A stretch of DNA of 64,000 bases from Lysobacterales bacterium (GCA_019510125.1 JAEKKX010000016.1:1-64000), one strand, 5' to 3'; positions 37,601-47,707 are shown, counted from the first letter of the stretch. The notes: generated from the letters alone by a model not told the origin. Program-made: numbers and translations.

Positions 37601-38042
37601 CCAGGCCCTCCGCGATCTGCCGGGCGATGCGCAGCGCATCCTCGATCGGCAGCGCGCCTTCGCGGTCGAGGCGATGGTCCAGCGCCTCGCCGTCGACCAG
37701 GTCCATGCTGATCAGCCAGTGGCCGTCGTGGCGGGCGAGATCGTGGATGCGCACCACGCGCGGGCTCGACACCTGGCGGGCGAGCAGCAGTTCCTGGCGG
37801 AAGCGTTCGAACGCGTCGCCGCGATGGGCCAGTTCGGGCCGCAGCAGCTTCAGCGCCACCGGGACCTGCAGGGTGAGGTCGGTGGCGCGGTGGACCACGC
37901 CCATGCCGCCGATGCCGAGCAGGCCGTCGATGCGGTAGCGCTCGCCCAGCACCGCGCCGGGCGCGAATTCGACCTGGCCGAGGAGGCCGGTGCGCGTCGC
38001 CGACGGGTCGCCCGCCGGCGGGTCGTCCGCGACCGGCGTCAC
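34689..38042 (-). CDS. Ser/Thr protein kinase with membrane segment and TPR repeats
   Basis: A 1117-residue Hanks-type kinase. The kinase domain (residues about 35-290) has the glycine loop GIGGMGVVHRA, the Lys in PVALKLL near 65, catalytic HRDLKPANILLD near 158, SDFGVARS near 178 and GTPDYLSPEQ near 199, all intact. A membrane segment follows near 315-335 (LATLCAIALAAFVALVALGW). The remaining 770 residues hold a small alpha/beta domain (LLVLPLRGVRSADDPDLDA) and many TPR repeats, on the opposite side of the membrane. The start is GTG 38042, overlapping the FHA-gene stop as GTGA. It overlaps the histidine kinase gene by 4 bases. The TPR part likely senses or scaffolds envelope partners. Confidence 0.92.
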   Translation of the reverse strand: MTPVADDPPAGDPSATRTGLLGQVEFAPGAVLGERYRIDGLLGIGGMGVVHRATDLTLQVPVALKLLRPELAHRGDAFERFRQELLLARQVSSPRVVRIHDLARHDGHWLISMDLVDGEALDHRLDREGALPIEDALRIARQIAEGLAAAHACGVIHRDLKPANILLDRNGDARISDFGVARSLAGSGGTRSGAIVGTPDYLSPEQVRGAPADARSDLYALGLMLYEMLAGAPPFPAGTLAETLAQRMLRTPPSVALARPDTPDWLARLVARLLRPQPAHRLQTAQAVLQALDARALPRDLRDALPGSRRARWTLATLCAIALAAFVALVALGWRASWNPLRAPATPATATPVVAPLDRLLVLPLRGVRSADDPDLDAALSLRLRQTLAAIPGHAVVDGERTRQALRVRDPGGLATPDPLAVARAAGASRVLETRWIVGGRGVLISARLLGAGVAPRAWQGPPATDPASALAAWLAQPATASALGLPAGAATLPAMPPAALRALGQGVRRRADGDLEAAAQAFETATAAAPDDAIAWSARADLADQAGQREQAVDAIVQAQRAPRLPPGLRARLAAQRAALEGDTGAAIAQWTAWLRDTPDDAAATLALARAAIEAGDFDAAGNALRGLSARDPDDPRIWFLRGKLAILQGDARPAVDEYLVRALVAFKRGRDRYGEAETVNALGIGYGRLGQTADAAEQYRRAIALRRALGDRRGLATSLRNLANVLSLTGDYAAAGRALEEARTLSAALGDRSANAAVDNELGLLAEERGDHPLALEAFQRALRTWQQIDDRHAVAETLDSIGFAHYQLGSYGDAQVYWQQAADAYAALGERTGRVRTRQNLGLLWVARGRWKAARAALDEALKDAERLQMVEEAAVSRRNLAELALRQGHLRDAVERATEAEAAFGQREDSRGLADAGLLRVEALLEAGDRARAGRALEALAPAVASASSEQRATAEWLHARLAAAAGDAAAAANRLRQAHRLAEASGVRALQLRIALSEAGQRPQALSALDAPTAALGNAGLRLDWLQAALAQAIARGDVRGAGALYDEAAALLRAGDALHAAALHRLGAEARDRAGDHAGAEAARARAAAASTAADAAAVETASAVARGGGR

Positions 38043-38932
38043 CACCGCGTCCCGCCGTGGCCGTCGGCGATGCCGCGCCAGTCGAGCGCGTCGTCCGCAG
38101 CCGAGGGCGCGTCCAGCAGCGCGCGCATGCGCCGCGCGGCGATCCACAGCGCGGCGCGCTCGGCGAAGGCTTCCAGCAGCGCCAGGTCGAGATCGGTCAC
38201 CGGCGGACCGGGCCGCACGCGATCGACGTAGATCGCGCCCAGCACCTCGTCGCCGTCCAGCAGCGGCAGGCAGACCAGCGCGCTGATCCCGGCGGCGATC
38301 ACCGATGCGCGACGGGCCAGCCATTCGACGCCGCCGATGTCGTTGGCGACGACGGCGACGCGCCGGTCGAGCGCGCGATCGACCGCGCCGACGCTGCCGG
38401 AAAAATCGGCGGCGCGCATCGCCTCTGGCGCCAGCGCCAGCCGGTGGCGGACGCGCAGGCGGCCGTGCTCGCGCAGCAGGACGAAGCCGCGTTCGCACTG
38501 GGCCAGTTCGATCGCGCCGCGCAGGCTGGCGTCGAGCAGCGCCTCGATCGCCTCGATCCGGTCGATGCGCGCGGTGTGCGCGGTCGCGACGGCGCGGCGC
38601 TCGCGGTGCGCGCCGGCGTCGCGCGCGGCCTGGTCGGCGTCGAGCATCCGGAATTCGCAGTGGACATCGCCGAACCGCAGCCAGCCCGCGTTCGGCAGCG
38701 GCGCGTCCTGCGCGCGCAGCCCGTCGACGAAGCTGCCGTTCTTGCTGCCCAGATCGCACAGGCGCCAGCCCGCCTCGAGCGGCAGCAGTTCGGCGTGCGC
38801 GCGCGACACCGACGGATGGTCGATCCGCAGATCGCAGTCCTCGGCGCGCCCGATGCGCAGCCGCTCGCCGGCGCGGAGCGAACGCGCGGTGGCCGCCTGC
38901 AGCGGCGTATGAACGAGGAGACGGGCCTGCAT
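38039..38932 (-). CDS. FHA-GAF domain protein
   Basis: A 297-residue cytoplasmic signalling protein. Residues about 20-90 form an FHA domain that binds phosphothreonine, with RIGRAEDCDLRID, SVSRAHAEL and LGSKNGSFVDG intact. Residues about 125-270 look like a GAF domain (CERGFVLLREHGRLRVRHRL, ALVCLPLLDGDEVLGAIYVD). It is the first gene of the cassette and ends in an overlap with the Ser/Thr kinase, which is its probable phosphodonor or ligand. GAF domains bind small molecules or respond to redox; which applies here is unknown. Confidence 0.9.
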   Translation of the reverse strand: MQARLLVHTPLQAATARSLRAGERLRIGRAEDCDLRIDHPSVSRAHAELLPLEAGWRLCDLGSKNGSFVDGLRAQDAPLPNAGWLRFGDVHCEFRMLDADQAARDAGAHRERRAVATAHTARIDRIEAIEALLDASLRGAIELAQCERGFVLLREHGRLRVRHRLALAPEAMRAADFSGSVGAVDRALDRRVAVVANDIGGVEWLARRASVIAAGISALVCLPLLDGDEVLGAIYVDRVRPGPPVTDLDLALLEAFAERAALWIAARRMRALLDAPSAADDALDWRGIADGHGGTRW

Positions 38933-39000
38933 CGCCCGATCTTAGAGGGTGTCGACCGGGTTTTCATGCGCGCTGGCGGCGACCCGGCCCGGGCCGGCGC

Positions 39001-39876
39001 TCAATCGCCGTAATCGCGCAGATAGGCCACCGAGAACCGCAGCGAGGCCGCGCCGGCGATCAGGTCGCCGGCCTGGTTGTCCAGGTCGCGCGCCGCCCGC
39101 CAGCGATCGGCCAGGTGCGTGCCGGCCCGGGCCAGCGCGCGCGCGGACAGGTCGTCGACTGCATCCAGCGCGACGGCGAAGTTCTCGCTGGCGACGCCGC
39201 TCTCGACCTGGTCGAGCTGCACGCGGAACGGTTGGCGCTCGCTCGACGGCAGCGTGTCGACGCGGGCGCGCAGGGCCGCGATCTTGGCGGCGACCACGCT
39301 GCTGGTGGTGCGCAGGTCGGCCAGCACCAGGAACTGGGAGAAGCCGCCGGTGGTGCCGCGCGCGCGCACGCTGCCGGGCGCGATATCGTCGGTGATGTCG
39401 CTGAAACTCCCGCCCAGCGGCGCCTTGAACAAGCGCCAGGAGCTGCCCGCCGCATAGCCCAGGGCATGGGTGTGGACCTCGACCCGCACCGTGCGGAACG
39501 ACAGGCCGCCGGTCAGCGGCGGCTCGATGGTCAGCAGCAGCGGGAAACCGGCGTCGATCTGGTTGAGGACGCCGCCGGGCAGCCGCGCCAGCAGCGCCGT
39601 GTCGGTGATCGACGCCAGCGACGCGCTCAGGCCGAGGCTGGATGCGCTCAGCCCGGTCGGCTGGTCGAACGTCAGGGTCACGTCGGCCACCGGCTGGGTC
39701 GACGGGCCGATGACCGCCGTCGCCACGTCGCCGGAAACGCTGACCTGCACCGCCAGCGCCTGGGCCTGCGCGCGCTGCAGCGGCAAGGCGCACAGCAATG
39801 TCGCAAACGCCAGCCCGGACAACGTCACGGAAAGTCGGCGGATTCCGCGCAGGACGCCCTTCGCATACTGGATCAT
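39001..39876 (-). CDS. Secreted protein of unknown function (possible DUF6689)
   Basis: A 291-residue exported protein. The signal peptide (VTLSGLAFATLLCALPLQRA, then QAQA) starts from ATG 39876. The first 180 residues are predicted beta-rich (VQVSVSGDVATAVIGPSTQP), the last 90 helical (LDQVESGVASENFAVALDAV). I am not certain of the family; the pattern recalls DUF6689 of Xanthomonadaceae. It lies 68 bp from the FHA gene and is divergent from the subtilase gene across 255 bp that must hold both promoters. It has no cysteine pattern or enzyme motif that I can see. Confidence 0.7.
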   Translation of the reverse strand: MIQYAKGVLRGIRRLSVTLSGLAFATLLCALPLQRAQAQALAVQVSVSGDVATAVIGPSTQPVADVTLTFDQPTGLSASSLGLSASLASITDTALLARLPGGVLNQIDAGFPLLLTIEPPLTGGLSFRTVRVEVHTHALGYAAGSSWRLFKAPLGGSFSDITDDIAPGSVRARGTTGGFSQFLVLADLRTTSSVVAAKIAALRARVDTLPSSERQPFRVQLDQVESGVASENFAVALDAVDDLSARALARAGTHLADRWRAARDLDNQAGDLIAGAASLRFSVAYLRDYGD

Positions 39877-40131
39877 CGCACTCTCGATGGATTGCGGTCG
39901 CGTTCGCGTCCAGCCGCGCCCCGTGTTCGGCGGCCACCGCCTCCTGTGTGCGGCGACGTCTCTGCGGCCCGGGCGGGGCCGTCGAACCCACCATAACGCG
40001 TCCGTCCGCCCCTGTCTGTAGGGGATTTCCCCCGCCCCGGCTGGTGGCGACTCCCGATGCGGCGGCGCGCGCCGCTTCCAATACTGCGGACATCCCGCAT
40101 CCGGCGGGCCATCCCCGTGGAGAGTTCACCC

Positions 40132-42627
40132 ATGTCGTCAGCATCGCCCGAACGTCGCCGTTTCCTCCGCATTTCCGCCCTGTCGATCGGTCTGCTGGCC
40201 AGCGGCGTCGCCCTCGCCGACGCCCATCTCGATCCGCAGTTGCTGTCGCGGCTCGCCGCCGCGAGCGCCACCGACGAACTCGAAGTCGTGGTGAGCTACC
40301 GCCAGTCCGGCCCGGTGACGCCGTCGCAGGTCGCGGTGCTGCAGACCCTCGGCATCCACAAGGGCGTGACCATGCGCAGCCTGCCGATCGCCGGCGTGCG
40401 CGCCACCCGCGCGGAGATCCAGGCGCTCTCGGCGCGCAGCGACGTGGCCTCGATCTACTGGAACGCCCCGCTGCGCTACCTCAACCGCGAAGCGCGGCAG
40501 ATCTCCGGCGCCGCGCGCGCCGTCGACAACCCGGGCGACTACAGCCGCGTCGTGCCCTTCAGCGGCCGCGGCGTCGGCGTGGTGGTGAACGACTCCGGCG
40601 TGGACGGCACCCACGACGACGTGAAGTTCGGCGCGCACCTCGTGCAGAACACCCAGGGCGCGACCAACCTCGCCTCGATCGACACGCTGCTGCCGATCAC
40701 CTACCTCGAAGGCATCCCCAACACCGACTGGGGCTCGGGCCACGGCACCCACTGCGCGGGCACCATCGGCGGCACCGGCGCGCGTTCCAACGGGCTGTAC
40801 CGCGGCGTGGCTCCCGGCGCCGCCCTGGTCGGCTACGGCTCCGGGGCGGTGCTGTTCATCCTCGATGCGGTCGGCGGCCTCGACTACGCGGCGACCAACC
40901 AGTTCAGCTACAGCGCGCCGATCCGCGTGGTCAGCAATTCCTGGGGCAGCTCGGGCAAGTTCGACCCGCAAAACCCAGTCAACATCGCGACCTACAACCT
41001 CTACAAGAAGGGCATCGTCAGCGTGTTCGCCGCCGGCAACGACGGCCCGGGCGAAGACACCCACAATCCCTACGCGCAGGCGCCGTGGGTGATCTCGGTC
41101 GGCGCCGGCGAGAAGGACGGCGTGCTGACCTCGTTCTCCTCGCGCGGCAAGCGCGGCGAGACCGGCGCCTTCACCATGGACGACGGCAGCACCTGGACCT
41201 ACGTCAACCAGCCGACGATCGTCGCCCCGGGCGTGGACATCGTCTCCACCCGCGACACCACCGGCACCCTGCCGCTGCTGGCGGCCCAGCAGGACGCGGA
41301 AACGCTGCCCGCCGCCTACCTGCCGTTCTACACCCACATGAGCGGCACCTCGATGGCGACCCCGCACGTGGCCGGCGTCGTCGCGCTGATGCTGGAAGCC
41401 AACCCGAACCTGTCCCCGGCCCAGGTCAAGGACATCCTCACCCGCACCGCGACCAACATGACCGCGCGGCTGCCGTGGGAAGCCGGCGCCGGCCACGTCA
41501 ACGCCTACGCCGCGGTCAGCGAAGCCGCCGCCGTGCGCTTCGGCTGGGGCGGCACCGTCAACCTGTTGCGCCAGTTCAACGCCAACGCGGTGCTGACCGG
41601 CGGCGCCCCTGACGTCCCGTTCTCGGTGTTCTTCTCGCCGGTGGGCAGCGTCGAGGAGCAGAGCTTCACCGTCGGTGCGGACGTGGCCTGGGTGACGGCG
41701 CGCGCCACCATCGGCGAGAACACCCTCGCACTGGTGCTGACCGACCCCGACGGCGTGCGCTACGGCTCCGCGATCTCGCTGCCGCTGCTCGGCGACACCG
41801 TCAGCACCGGCGCGCCGGGCAAGGCCGGCACCTGGAAGGTCACCGTGCGCGGCATCGGCTCGCTCTCCGGCACCGGCCTGGACCCGCTGCAGGTCACCAA
41901 CGGCTACGGCGCGCCGGGCACGGTCGAGGGCAAGATCAGTTTCCTCAACAGCGGCGGCTACACCGGCCTCAACGACATCGCCAACCATCCGGCGCGGCAG
42001 GCGATCGAGTACGCCGTCGCCAACCGGCTGATGGACGGCCTGTCCGACGGTTCGTTCCGCCCCGACCGCACGCTGCGGCGCGGCGAGCTGGCGCAGTATC
42101 TGACCATGGGCGCCAGCGTGCGCCAGTCGCTGCCGTTCACCGGGTCCGCCAGCAGCGTCAAGGACGTCTCCGCCAACGACCCGCTGTCGCCGTACATCGA
42201 GTCGGTGATCGCGAAGGGCGCGCCGCTGCGCGACCTGGGCCAGGCCCAGGCCGGGGTGATGGGCACGGTCAACGACCAGTTCCGGCCGAACGACGGCGTG
42301 ACCCGGGTCAGCCTGGCCTACTCGCTGGTGCAGGCGCTGGGGCTGCAGGAGGCGGCACGCGGGTACAGCGGCGACCTGACCGTGTTCTACAACGGCAGCC
42401 GGCTGCCGATCGAGGACGCGGCGTCGGTGCCGGCGGTGCTGCGCGGCTACGTCCAACTGGCGCTCGACCAGGGCCTGATCAACGCCCGCTTCACCGTGAC
42501 CCAGGGGCCGTTCGACCTGCAGCCCACGCTGCACGCGTACTTCGACCCGTCCACCACGGTCACCCGCGGGACTTACGCCGTGGCCGCCGGCCGGTTCGAC
42601 GGCCGCTACCGCAGCGCCGAGGACTGA
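40132..42627 (+). CDS. Secreted S8 subtilase with C-terminal SLH-like repeats
   Basis: An 831-residue exported serine protease. The N-terminus SPERRRFLRISALSIGLLAS has a twin-arginine motif and a hydrophobic stretch, so Tat export is likely. An inhibitor-like propeptide spans about 45-120. The catalytic triad is Asp 154 (VVNDSGVDGTH), His 204 (GSGHGTHCAGT) and Ser 407 (MSGTSMATPHVAG), with the oxyanion Asn in AAGNDGPG. A beta-domain covers about 490-600. From about 615 there are three S-layer-homology-like units (AIEYAVANRLMDGLSDGSFR, PDRTLRRGELAQYL; then IESVIAKGAP with QFRPNDGVTR; then LALDQGLINA). ATG 40132 is the start of the Tat signal. Confidence 0.92.
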   Translation: MSSASPERRRFLRISALSIGLLASGVALADAHLDPQLLSRLAAASATDELEVVVSYRQSGPVTPSQVAVLQTLGIHKGVTMRSLPIAGVRATRAEIQALSARSDVASIYWNAPLRYLNREARQISGAARAVDNPGDYSRVVPFSGRGVGVVVNDSGVDGTHDDVKFGAHLVQNTQGATNLASIDTLLPITYLEGIPNTDWGSGHGTHCAGTIGGTGARSNGLYRGVAPGAALVGYGSGAVLFILDAVGGLDYAATNQFSYSAPIRVVSNSWGSSGKFDPQNPVNIATYNLYKKGIVSVFAAGNDGPGEDTHNPYAQAPWVISVGAGEKDGVLTSFSSRGKRGETGAFTMDDGSTWTYVNQPTIVAPGVDIVSTRDTTGTLPLLAAQQDAETLPAAYLPFYTHMSGTSMATPHVAGVVALMLEANPNLSPAQVKDILTRTATNMTARLPWEAGAGHVNAYAAVSEAAAVRFGWGGTVNLLRQFNANAVLTGGAPDVPFSVFFSPVGSVEEQSFTVGADVAWVTARATIGENTLALVLTDPDGVRYGSAISLPLLGDTVSTGAPGKAGTWKVTVRGIGSLSGTGLDPLQVTNGYGAPGTVEGKISFLNSGGYTGLNDIANHPARQAIEYAVANRLMDGLSDGSFRPDRTLRRGELAQYLTMGASVRQSLPFTGSASSVKDVSANDPLSPYIESVIAKGAPLRDLGQAQAGVMGTVNDQFRPNDGVTRVSLAYSLVQALGLQEAARGYSGDLTVFYNGSRLPIEDAASVPAVLRGYVQLALDQGLINARFTVTQGPFDLQPTLHAYFDPSTTVTRGTYAVAAGRFDGRYRSAED

Positions 42628-42668
42628 GCCTCGCGTTCCGATGCTCCGTCCCGCGACGGACACCGTCC

Positions 42669-42697
42669 AACGGCCCGGCGCCCTGCGCCGGGCCGTT
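42669..42697. terminator. Bidirectional hairpin between convergent genes
   Basis: A perfect 13-bp stem (AACGGCCCGGCGC with its complement) closes a 3-base loop between the subtilase stop and the SGNH hydrolase stop. The ends are TT/AA and there is no longer T-run. Position between convergent genes supports termination in both directions. Confidence 0.65.
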
Positions 42698-42711
42698 CGC
42701 TTGCGGGCCGC

Positions 42712-43305
42712 TCAGACCGGCGGTGCGGCGGCGATCAGTGCCGCCGCGACCAGCGCGCCGATCCGTTCGTAGCCGTCCGCGCTGAAATGCACGCCGTCGG
42801 GCAGCCGCAGCTCGCCGAGCGGCCCCTGCGACAGCGCGGCATGCAGGTCGTTGATGCGGAAGCCGGCCGCCCGCGCCAGTTCGACGGCGATGCGGTTGTA
42901 CGCAGCGATGTCGGCGGCATGGCGGCGCGAGGCCTTCGCGGCGTTGTGCGCGGCCTCGTCGATCGGCGTGGTCGTCGCCCACACCACGGTCGCGCCGCCG
43001 GCGGACAGCACGGCGAAGATCGCGCTCAGGTTGCCGGCGTACTCCTCCGGCGTGGCGACCGGGCGGTCGCGGCCGGGGTCGTGGCGCACGTCGTGCAGGC
43101 CGCAGTTGAGATGGATCAGGTCGAAGGCGCCGGCCGGCAGCCAGGCGTCGAGCTGCGCACGCAATTTGTGCGAGGACTCGCCGTTCTCCGCCGGCGACCA
43201 CACCCGCCACGCCGCGGGCAGGCGCGCACGCACGTACGGTTCGGCGCCCATGCGGATGGAATCGCCGACCAGCGCGACCCGCAGCGGGCACGCGTCCGCG
43301 CTCAC
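42712..43305 (-). CDS. SGNH/GDSL-family hydrolase
   Basis: A 197-residue lipase/esterase-like enzyme. Block I is VALVGDSIRMG with the nucleophile Ser near residue 15, block III is LNCGLHDVRHD (usual Asn replaced by His), and the catalytic pair is DGVHFSADG near 175. No signal peptide is present. The GTG start at 43305 overlaps the acetyltransferase stop (GTGA). The substrate is unknown; relatives deacylate carbohydrates or lipids. Confidence 0.85.
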   Translation of the reverse strand: MSADACPLRVALVGDSIRMGAEPYVRARLPAAWRVWSPAENGESSHKLRAQLDAWLPAGAFDLIHLNCGLHDVRHDPGRDRPVATPEEYAGNLSAIFAVLSAGGATVVWATTTPIDEAAHNAAKASRRHAADIAAYNRIAVELARAAGFRINDLHAALSQGPLGELRLPDGVHFSADGYERIGALVAAALIAAAPPV

Positions 43306-43817
43306 GCGTCGCGGCGGAAGATGAACTCGTGGTCGTTGGTCTGTCCGACCGGGAACAGGTACTCGCCGACGCGACCGAAGCCGTAGCGCGCGTAGAACCG
43401 CTGCGCGCCGAAGTTCTCGCTCCACACGCCCACCCACAGGGTGCGCGGGCCGTCGCGCAGCAGCCAGTCCATCGCGGTCTGCATCAGCTTCGCGCCCCAG
43501 CCGCCGTTGTGGGCGCGGGCGAGGAGGTAGAGGCGCTTGATCTCGCCGTCCTCCTCGCGCGCCTCGGGGTGCGGCAGACCGCACGGGCCGACGAGGATGT
43601 GGCCGATGGCTTCGTCACCGTCCTCCAGCAGCCACACCGCGCAGCGCGTATCCTCGAGCAGTTCGCGCTGGGTCTGGGCGATGTAGCTGGTGTCGAGGAA
43701 ATACGCGAGGTCCTCCGGCGGATACAGGTGGCCGAAGGTCTCGGTGAAGTTGCGGCGCGCGATGTCGGCGACGCGCTCGGCGTCGGCGGGCACGGCGCGG
43801 CGGATGGCGTAGGTCAT
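43302..43817 (-). CDS. GNAT-family N-acetyltransferase
   Basis: A 171-residue acetyltransferase. It starts MTYAIRRAVPADAERVADIA, and the acetyl-CoA binding motif is RLYLLARAHNGGWGAKLMQT, with the C-terminal NFGAQRFYARYGFGRVGEY. It is translationally coupled with the SGNH hydrolase. The acceptor is not evident from sequence. Confidence 0.9.
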   Translation of the reverse strand: MTYAIRRAVPADAERVADIARRNFTETFGHLYPPEDLAYFLDTSYIAQTQRELLEDTRCAVWLLEDGDEAIGHILVGPCGLPHPEAREEDGEIKRLYLLARAHNGGWGAKLMQTAMDWLLRDGPRTLWVGVWSENFGAQRFYARYGFGRVGEYLFPVGQTNDHEFIFRRDA

Positions 43818-43846
43818 CGCGAACCTCTCGTTTTCCGGATCGGCAG

Positions 43847-43931
43847 AGCGGCCTTCAGGCCGCTGCCTTTCACGTGATCTCGAAATGGCAGCGGCCCGGT
43901 GTTCGACCGCCGGATGGCGGATCGGGCCGCT
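43847..43931 (-). terminator. Two overlapping inverted repeats downstream of aspS
   Basis: Two stem-loops lie between the aspS stop and the GNAT start. The first is AGCGGCC-TTCA-GGCCGCT at 43847-43864. The second pairs AGCGGCCCG at 43890-43898 with CGGGCCGCT at 43923-43931. The shared arm sequence means alternative pairings between them are possible. They may terminate aspS transcription, but there is no T-run. Confidence 0.4.
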
Positions 43932-43946
43932 CTACCAGGACAGGGG

Positions 43947-45716
<1,770 letters not shown>

Positions 45717-45849
45717 GGGGGAACTCCGGGTGTAGGATCGTCCGGCGCCAGCCGGAGCCGCGCATTCTAGCGGTTGCGGCGCCCGCACGCGGTCGCTGCG
45801 ACCGGCGTGCGGGGCGGGCGCGCCATCCCGTCGTCAAGGAGACGCCTGC

Positions 45850-47004
45850 ATGCCCGTCCAGATCCGCCGCCCGTTGCCGCGCATCCTCCGCGCCACGGGC
45901 CTGACCGCCACCCTGGCGTTCGCCGCGCTCGCGGGGCCCGCCTTCGGGCAGTCCCCGGGCGAACCCGGCTACACCGACCAGGCGATGACGCCGGCCGCCG
46001 CCAAGGCCTACGCGCCGGAGCGGCTGTGGGAACTGGACGAGGACACCCAGCGCCGGGTCATCGCCCAGGAGTACAGCGACCAGTCCGACGGCCGCGCCAT
46101 CCCCGACGACCAGTTGCGCTTCTACCTCGACCAGGTCCGCTTCTCGCGCTGGCCGTTCAGCCGGGTGCGCAGCGACATCACCGAGTCGCTGGCCGGGCAC
46201 GGCGTCAGCGACCCGGTGTCGGCCAACACCGTCCGCTGCGAAAGCGCCGACGGCCGGGTCAAGACCTGCACCCCGCCTTGGAACGGACGCTCGCGGCTGG
46301 TGCGCCAGTTGTCCAACACCACCTGCGTGGAGGGCCAGAACTGGTCGTCCGCGCCGGGCCGGCTGCAGGTCAGCGGCGGCTGCCGGGCGGAATTCACCGA
46401 AGTGCTCGACACCACCGGCGGCGGCGTCCCCTGCGAGAGCACCGGCGGCAGGACCGAAACCTGCCAGATGCCGTGGTCGGGCAATTCCCAGATCATGCGC
46501 CAGCTCTCCGGCGCACGCTGCGTCGCCAACCAGAACTGGTGGACGACCCCGGGCCAGGTGCGGGTGTCCGGCGGCTGCCGCGCCCTGTTCTCCTCGGTGG
46601 ACGGCGAACTGGCCGGTTCCCAGCTCCGCTGCGAGAGCGTGGACGGCAAATACCACGAGTGCGGCAGCAAGCTGTACGGCACGCCGCAGGTGGTGCAGCA
46701 GTTGTCGAGCACGCACTGCGCGATCGACCGCAATTTCGGCCTGCGCAACGGCAAGCTCTGGGTGAACCTCGGCTGCCGGGCGATCTTCAAGGTCACCGAC
46801 GGCGCCAGCGACGGCTACAAGGTCACCTGCGAAAGCGCCAACGGCAAGTTCAACGAATGCACCTGGGACCACAGCCGCGGGCCGCCGCGCCTGCAGCAGA
46901 AGCTGTCGGACCGCGCCTGCCAGCAGGGCTATTCCTGGGGTTACAACCGTCGCGCCAAGCTGTGGGTGAACTACGGCTGCCGCGCGGTCTTCGTGCCGCG
47001 CTGA
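45850..47004 (+). CDS. Secreted DUF3011 protein, four repeats
   Basis: A 384-residue exported protein. A strong AAGGAG ribosome site precedes ATG 45850, and the signal peptide ends near residue 34 (LAFAALAGPAFGQ). Residues about 55-115 are a domain shared with the third gene of the cluster (AYAPERLWELDEDTQRRVIA, FYLDQVRFSRWPFSRVRSDI). Four DUF3011 repeats of about 65 residues follow, each opening CES..GR...C and closing GGCRAxF or its variant, with four cysteines likely forming disulfides. The function of DUF3011 is not established. Confidence 0.9.
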   Translation: MPVQIRRPLPRILRATGLTATLAFAALAGPAFGQSPGEPGYTDQAMTPAAAKAYAPERLWELDEDTQRRVIAQEYSDQSDGRAIPDDQLRFYLDQVRFSRWPFSRVRSDITESLAGHGVSDPVSANTVRCESADGRVKTCTPPWNGRSRLVRQLSNTTCVEGQNWSSAPGRLQVSGGCRAEFTEVLDTTGGGVPCESTGGRTETCQMPWSGNSQIMRQLSGARCVANQNWWTTPGQVRVSGGCRALFSSVDGELAGSQLRCESVDGKYHECGSKLYGTPQVVQQLSSTHCAIDRNFGLRNGKLWVNLGCRAIFKVTDGASDGYKVTCESANGKFNECTWDHSRGPPRLQQKLSDRACQQGYSWGYNRRAKLWVNYGCRAVFVPR

Positions 47005-47041
47005 CCCGCGCGCCCTCCCGCCTTTCCAGATGGAACCCGCC

Positions 47042-47707
47042 ATGACCCGCCTGCGCTGCCTGATCGCCCTGTCCGTCGCCTTCGCCGCCAGCCCGGCCGC
47101 GCCGCCCGCGCACGCCGCCAGTCCCTTCGACCGCGACAGCGTGAAGTGCGAGAGCAAGGACACCCGCCGCGAGACCTGCCAGGTGTCCTGGCCCGGCCAG
47201 ACCAGCCTGGTGCGGCAGATCTCCGCCACCGACTGCGTGCAGGGCCGCACCTGGGGCGCGACCCCGGGCAAGGTCTGGGTCTCCGGCGGCTGCCGCGCCG
47301 AGTTCGGACCGCGCTTCAGCGGCAAGGAAATCCGCTGCGAGAGCGCGGACGGCCGCCACGAGACCTGCGGCCGCGACCTCCACGGCAACGCCGACCTGAT
47401 CCGCCAGTTGTCCGACGCGCCGTGCCGCGAGGGCAGCACCTGGGGCCAGAGCGGCGGTTCGATCTGGGTCGACAAGGGCTGCCGCGGCGTGTTCCGCGTG
47501 GGCGAGAGCAACGGTCGCTACAGCATCACCTGCGGCAGCGAGAACGGCCGTCGCCTGAGCTGCCCGTGGAACGCGCGGTACGGCCGTCCGGCGCTGCTGG
47601 AAACGCTGTCCAAGTCGCCCTGCACCCAGGGCCGCAGTTGGGGCTACGACGGCAAGGGCGCGGTCTGGGTGGACGAAGGCTGCCGGGCCCGCTTCGGCGT
47701 GCGCTGA
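47042..47707 (+). CDS. Secreted DUF3011 protein, three repeats
   Basis: A 221-residue exported protein of the same family without the shared N-terminal domain. The signal peptide is MTRLRCLIALSVAFAASPAA. Three repeats open KCESKDTRRETC, RCESADGRHETC and TCGSENGRRLSC. ATG 47042 was preferred to an ATG 12 bases upstream because it gives a standard signal peptide; neither has a good ribosome site. It lies 37 bp after the first gene and is probably co-transcribed. Confidence 0.88.
   Translation: MTRLRCLIALSVAFAASPAAPPAHAASPFDRDSVKCESKDTRRETCQVSWPGQTSLVRQISATDCVQGRTWGATPGKVWVSGGCRAEFGPRFSGKEIRCESADGRHETCGRDLHGNADLIRQLSDAPCREGSTWGQSGGSIWVDKGCRGVFRVGESNGRYSITCGSENGRRLSCPWNARYGRPALLETLSKSPCTQGRSWGYDGKGAVWVDEGCRARFGVR

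Noticed and set aside
34794..38231. Long plus-strand frame opposite the Ser/Thr kinase
   Set aside because: Composition of a GC-rich shadow; no start signal; the kinase motifs on the minus strand are intact.
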